The position numbers were made by a program, and so were the translations under genes. A stretch of DNA of 64,000 nt from Oscillospiraceae bacterium (GTDB lineage Bacteria > Bacillota > Clostridia > Oscillospirales > Oscillospiraceae), in assembly GCA_017622295.1 (NCBI GenBank), contig JAGARK010000026.1:1-64000 (forward strand). Reading direction: 5' to 3'. Of the stretch, positions 61,637-64,000 are shown piece after piece (positions within the stretch are counted from its first letter, which is position 1; the number at the start of each line of letters is the position of its first letter). The notes below the pieces were generated by a model. The model saw only the letters and a list, made by a program, of their open reading frames with translations, was not told the DNA's origin and made no database searches.

Positions 61637-63358
61637 ATGAGAAAGCTGCGCTGCGTGATCATCGCGATTTTGTGCGTGATGATGCTCTCGACCACCGTTT
61701 TCGCCAACAGTGCCAGTAAGATCGACAATATCGCCTACGTCTCCAGCGACGGCAGCTGCCAGGTTACCCTGTCCGTCACCGTCCGGCTGGACGGCGCCAC
61801 CACCGGCCTGACCTTCCCCCTGCCCGGCGACGCCAAAAATGTCACCATGAACGGCTCCTCGGTCCGGACCTACAAAAGCGGCAACACCGTGATGGTGGAC
61901 CTTTCTTATCTGGACAATCTGGTGGGCGAATACACCACCACCTTCCAGTACGCACTGGACAATGTCATAATCCGGGAAGAGCCGGAGGAAGGCAAGGACG
62001 GGGAAGTGAAGTACTATCTGTCCCTGCCCCTGCTGGCGGGCTTCGCTTATCCCATCGACAATCTATCCTTCACCGTGACCCTCCCGACAGACGCCGTCAC
62101 AGAGCCGGACTTTTACAGCGGCTATCTGCAGCAGACCATCGAGTCCTCCCTGCAGTTTCTGACCACCGGCAAGATCATCACCGGCTCCACCACGGCCCAG
62201 CTCAAGGACCGGGAGACCCTGACCATGACCATGCTGGTGGAGCGGGACATGTTCCCGGGTCTGCCCATCACCCAGCGTGACGGCAACCCCGAGGTCATCC
62301 CTATGGCAATCCTGGCTGCGCTGGCGCTGATCTACTGGATCGCCACCCTCCGGACGCCTCCCATCCTCCGCCACTACCGGTCCATGCCCCTGGAGGGCGT
62401 CACCGCCGGTGAGATGGGCGCCCGTCTGACCATGGCCGGCGGCGACCTGACCATGATGGTCTTCACCTGGGCCCAGCTGGGCTACATCCACATCCACGCC
62501 GACCGGCGGGGAAAGGTCCTGCTGTACAAGCGCATGGATATGGGCAACGAGCGGGGCCCCTATGAAAACCGCTGCTTCAAGAGCCTCTTTGGCCGCAAAG
62601 ACGTCATCGATGCCACCGGCAGCTACTACGCAAAGCTCTGCCTGAAGGCCGCCGAGACGGTGCCGGGCATTGCCGAAATGTACCGCCGCAGCGCCGGTTC
62701 CGTCAAGCTGTTCCGGCTGGTTTCCTGCGGTGTCAGCCTGTTTTGCGGCATCTGCCTGGCCATGAACCTGGTTTTCAACACGGTTCTGCAGGTCCTGCTG
62801 GCCCTCATCCTGGGCGCCCTGGGCGTCATTACCGCATGGAACATCCAGGAGGGCGCCTTCCGCCTCCACATCCGGGGCAAGCTGCCGCTCTATGTGGGCA
62901 TCGGCTGCGCCGTCCTGTGGATCGTGCTGGGCATTCTGGCGGGACAGTGGCTCATCGCGCTGCTGGCCATGCTGATGCAGATTCTGGCGGGCCTTCTGGC
63001 AGCCTACGGCGGCCGCCGCAGCGATCTGGGCCGTCACGCCGCCAGCCAGGTGCTGGGTCTGCGGCATTATCTGAAGCATGTGACCAATCAGGAGCTGCGC
63101 CGGCTGGTCAGCGACAATCCCGACTACTTCTTCGACATGCTGCCCTATGCCATCGCCCTGGGCGAGGACGGCAGCTTCGCAAAGCAGTACGGCCGGATCC
63201 CGCTGCCGGAGTGCCCCTACCTGACCACCCAGAAGAAGGTCAAGCACACCGCCGAGGACTGGGCCCGGTATCTTCGTCATGTGGCTGACCTGATGGACAG
63301 CCGCCAGCGGAAAATGCAGCTGGAAAAATGGATGGTCATCCGCTTCCGCAGAAAATAA
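61637..63358 (+). CDS. DUF2207-like membrane protein
   Basis: 573 residues. Signal peptide (about 1-24, ending VFANSAS), an extracellular beta-sandwich (about 25-210), one membrane segment (about 220-237), a cytoplasmic segment, two more hydrophobic hairpins (about 355-460), and a basic C-terminus (FRRK). The architecture fits DUF2207; function is unknown. The start at 61637 has AGGAGGGGG upstream; an in-frame ATG at 61601 lacks it. Confidence 0.8.
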   Translation: MRKLRCVIIAILCVMMLSTTVFANSASKIDNIAYVSSDGSCQVTLSVTVRLDGATTGLTFPLPGDAKNVTMNGSSVRTYKSGNTVMVDLSYLDNLVGEYTTTFQYALDNVIIREEPEEGKDGEVKYYLSLPLLAGFAYPIDNLSFTVTLPTDAVTEPDFYSGYLQQTIESSLQFLTTGKIITGSTTAQLKDRETLTMTMLVERDMFPGLPITQRDGNPEVIPMAILAALALIYWIATLRTPPILRHYRSMPLEGVTAGEMGARLTMAGGDLTMMVFTWAQLGYIHIHADRRGKVLLYKRMDMGNERGPYENRCFKSLFGRKDVIDATGSYYAKLCLKAAETVPGIAEMYRRSAGSVKLFRLVSCGVSLFCGICLAMNLVFNTVLQVLLALILGALGVITAWNIQEGAFRLHIRGKLPLYVGIGCAVLWIVLGILAGQWLIALLAMLMQILAGLLAAYGGRRSDLGRHAASQVLGLRHYLKHVTNQELRRLVSDNPDYFFDMLPYAIALGEDGSFAKQYGRIPLPECPYLTTQKKVKHTAEDWARYLRHVADLMDSRQRKMQLEKWMVIRFRRK

Positions 63359-63363
63359 CGATA

Positions 63364-63397
63364 TGCTCCCGCAGCGTTTGGCTGCGGGAGTCTTTTG
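63364..63397 (+). terminator. Terminator of the DUF2207 gene
   Basis: CTCCCGCAGC-GTTTG-GCTGCGGGAGTCTTTT. Confidence 0.85.
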
Positions 63398-63503
63398 TTC
63401 AAATTGCAGTTCGTCTGTCCGTCACGATACGCCAATGCAGGGGCGGGCATTGCCCGTCTCTGCAAGGGTGTTCCTAATCGGCGCGACAAACTGCAATTTG
63501 AAC
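63398..63503. repeat. Dispersed repeat family A, copy 9
   Basis: GTTCAAATTGCAGTTCGTC and GCGACAAACTGCAATTTGAA form an inverted pair, with the core GGGCGGGCATTGCCCGTC and GGGTGTTCCTAATCGGCGC, shared with 10560-10642. Confidence 0.8.
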
Positions 63504-63662
63504 CTCTGGCGCAGTCACGTCTCCGCGTGGGGATATCATGGATCGCAGATTCCGGTCTTATTTTCCTTAAAAAGGAATCAAATAATTTTCATTCTTTAAG
63601 AATTTTATCGATTTCTTAAGAATTCCATGTAAAAAAGTTTACAAATTTCTTTTCATTCCCAA

Positions 63663-63691
63663 TTGACCGGGACACCATTTTCTGGTATTCT
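63663..63691 (+). promoter_or_regulatory. Promoter of the NfeD-like gene
   Basis: TTGACC (63663-63668), 17-base spacer, TATTCT (63686-63691). The rest of 63504-63662 shows nothing else. Confidence 0.7.
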
Positions 63692-63727
63692 AATAATAGA
63701 AAAACAGCTCTGGAAAGGAGGCTTTTT

Positions 63728-64000
63728 ATGGAAGCAATCATCTGGCTGGTAATCATGGTCATCTTTCTGATCGCGGAGGCTGTGACGGTTACGACAGTGT
63801 CGCTGTGGTTCGCCGGCGGCAGTCTGGCCGCGCTGATCGCGGCGCTGCTGGGCGCCAAGATCTGGATGCAGATCGTGATTTTCCTGGCCGTTTCCGCCGC
63901 GCTGCTGGCCTGCCTGCGGCCCCTGGTCCGCAAGCACTTCACCCCCAGGATCAAAGCCACCAATGTAGACGCAGTGGTGGGCACCCGGGGCTATGTCACC
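63728..64000 (+). CDS. NfeD-like membrane protein, N-terminal part
   Basis: The first 91 residues; it continues past the window. Two to three membrane segments (about 4-20, 25-45, 50-63) and VRKHFTPRIKATNVDAVVGT lead into the expected OB-fold. This matches NfeD proteins, which commonly pair with flotillin-like SPFH proteins to organise membrane domains. AAAGGAGG precedes the ATG. Confidence 0.75.
   Translation, partial: MEAIIWLVIMVIFLIAEAVTVTTVSLWFAGGSLAALIAALLGAKIWMQIVIFLAVSAALLACLRPLVRKHFTPRIKATNVDAVVGTRGYVT

Overview
The window looks like a chromosomal segment of a strictly anaerobic, rod-shaped Gram-positive bacterium of class Clostridia, most like the high-GC gut Oscillospiraceae/Ruminococcaceae group. 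The basis is an hrcA-grpE-dnaK-dnaJ order with a CIRCE element, mreC-mreD with a class B penicillin-binding protein, reverse rubrerythrin plus PerR, RqcH and mini-RNase III, a P-type ATPase next to a DUF6110-like protein, strong AGGAGG ribosome binding sites, and TTG/GTG starts. No rRNA, CRISPR array or prophage is visible. Protein assignments come from reading motifs and overall likeness; nothing was searched against a database.

Layout: 1-150 is the end of an IS3-like insertion sequence. 494-4886 is a sugar ABC importer operon (binding protein, two permeases) followed by a LacI-type regulator, with a palindromic operator just downstream of the first promoter. 5110-11182 holds a purine permease, nrdR, small membrane proteins, a cation efflux transporter, a DegV protein and dCMP deaminase. 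11419-16254 is the heat-shock cluster. 16479-24599 has DUF421/DUF4363, an Fe-S aldo/keto reductase, an XpaC-TelA pair, a four-gene set (murI, HAD, YhcH, DUF89) and an isochorismatase-like hydrolase. 24635-31795 is a long minus-strand run (rlmA, prfA, tsaE, tsaB, upp, Gx transporter, mrnC, rqcH) into which a DUF559 cassette and a palindromic MITE-like element are placed. 31869-37472 has a polysaccharide deacetylase, hemW, lepA and the principal sigma factor rpoD. 37781-44078 is the cell-shape set (maf, mreC, mreD, PBP2) and a U32 peptidase. 44305-51935 has a small-protein/DUF6110/P-type ATPase set, rsmG, a zinc phospholipase C-like protein and the oxidative-stress set perR-rubrerythrin-ferritin. 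52446-53492 is an AT-rich acyltransferase, probably acquired. 53890-64000 has lspA, rluD, a HAD protein, three tRNAs with an integration-like scar, a DMT transporter, radical SAM protein, pta, a DUF2207 protein and the start of an NfeD-like gene.

The most notable feature is the repeat content of the intergenic gaps. At least twelve gaps hold members of modular palindromic families: outer arms like TTCAAATTGCAGTTTATCG, inner modules built from GCAGAATGC/GCATTCTGC words, and a third module made of GCCTTCCCC-GGGGAAGG palindromes. The third module occurs as long inverted repeats around a complete DUF559 (Vsr-like nuclease fold) gene at 29368-29873, while related copies elsewhere are gene-less. 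This is the best candidate here for an undescribed mobile system, an endonuclease-linked cassette with non-autonomous relatives.
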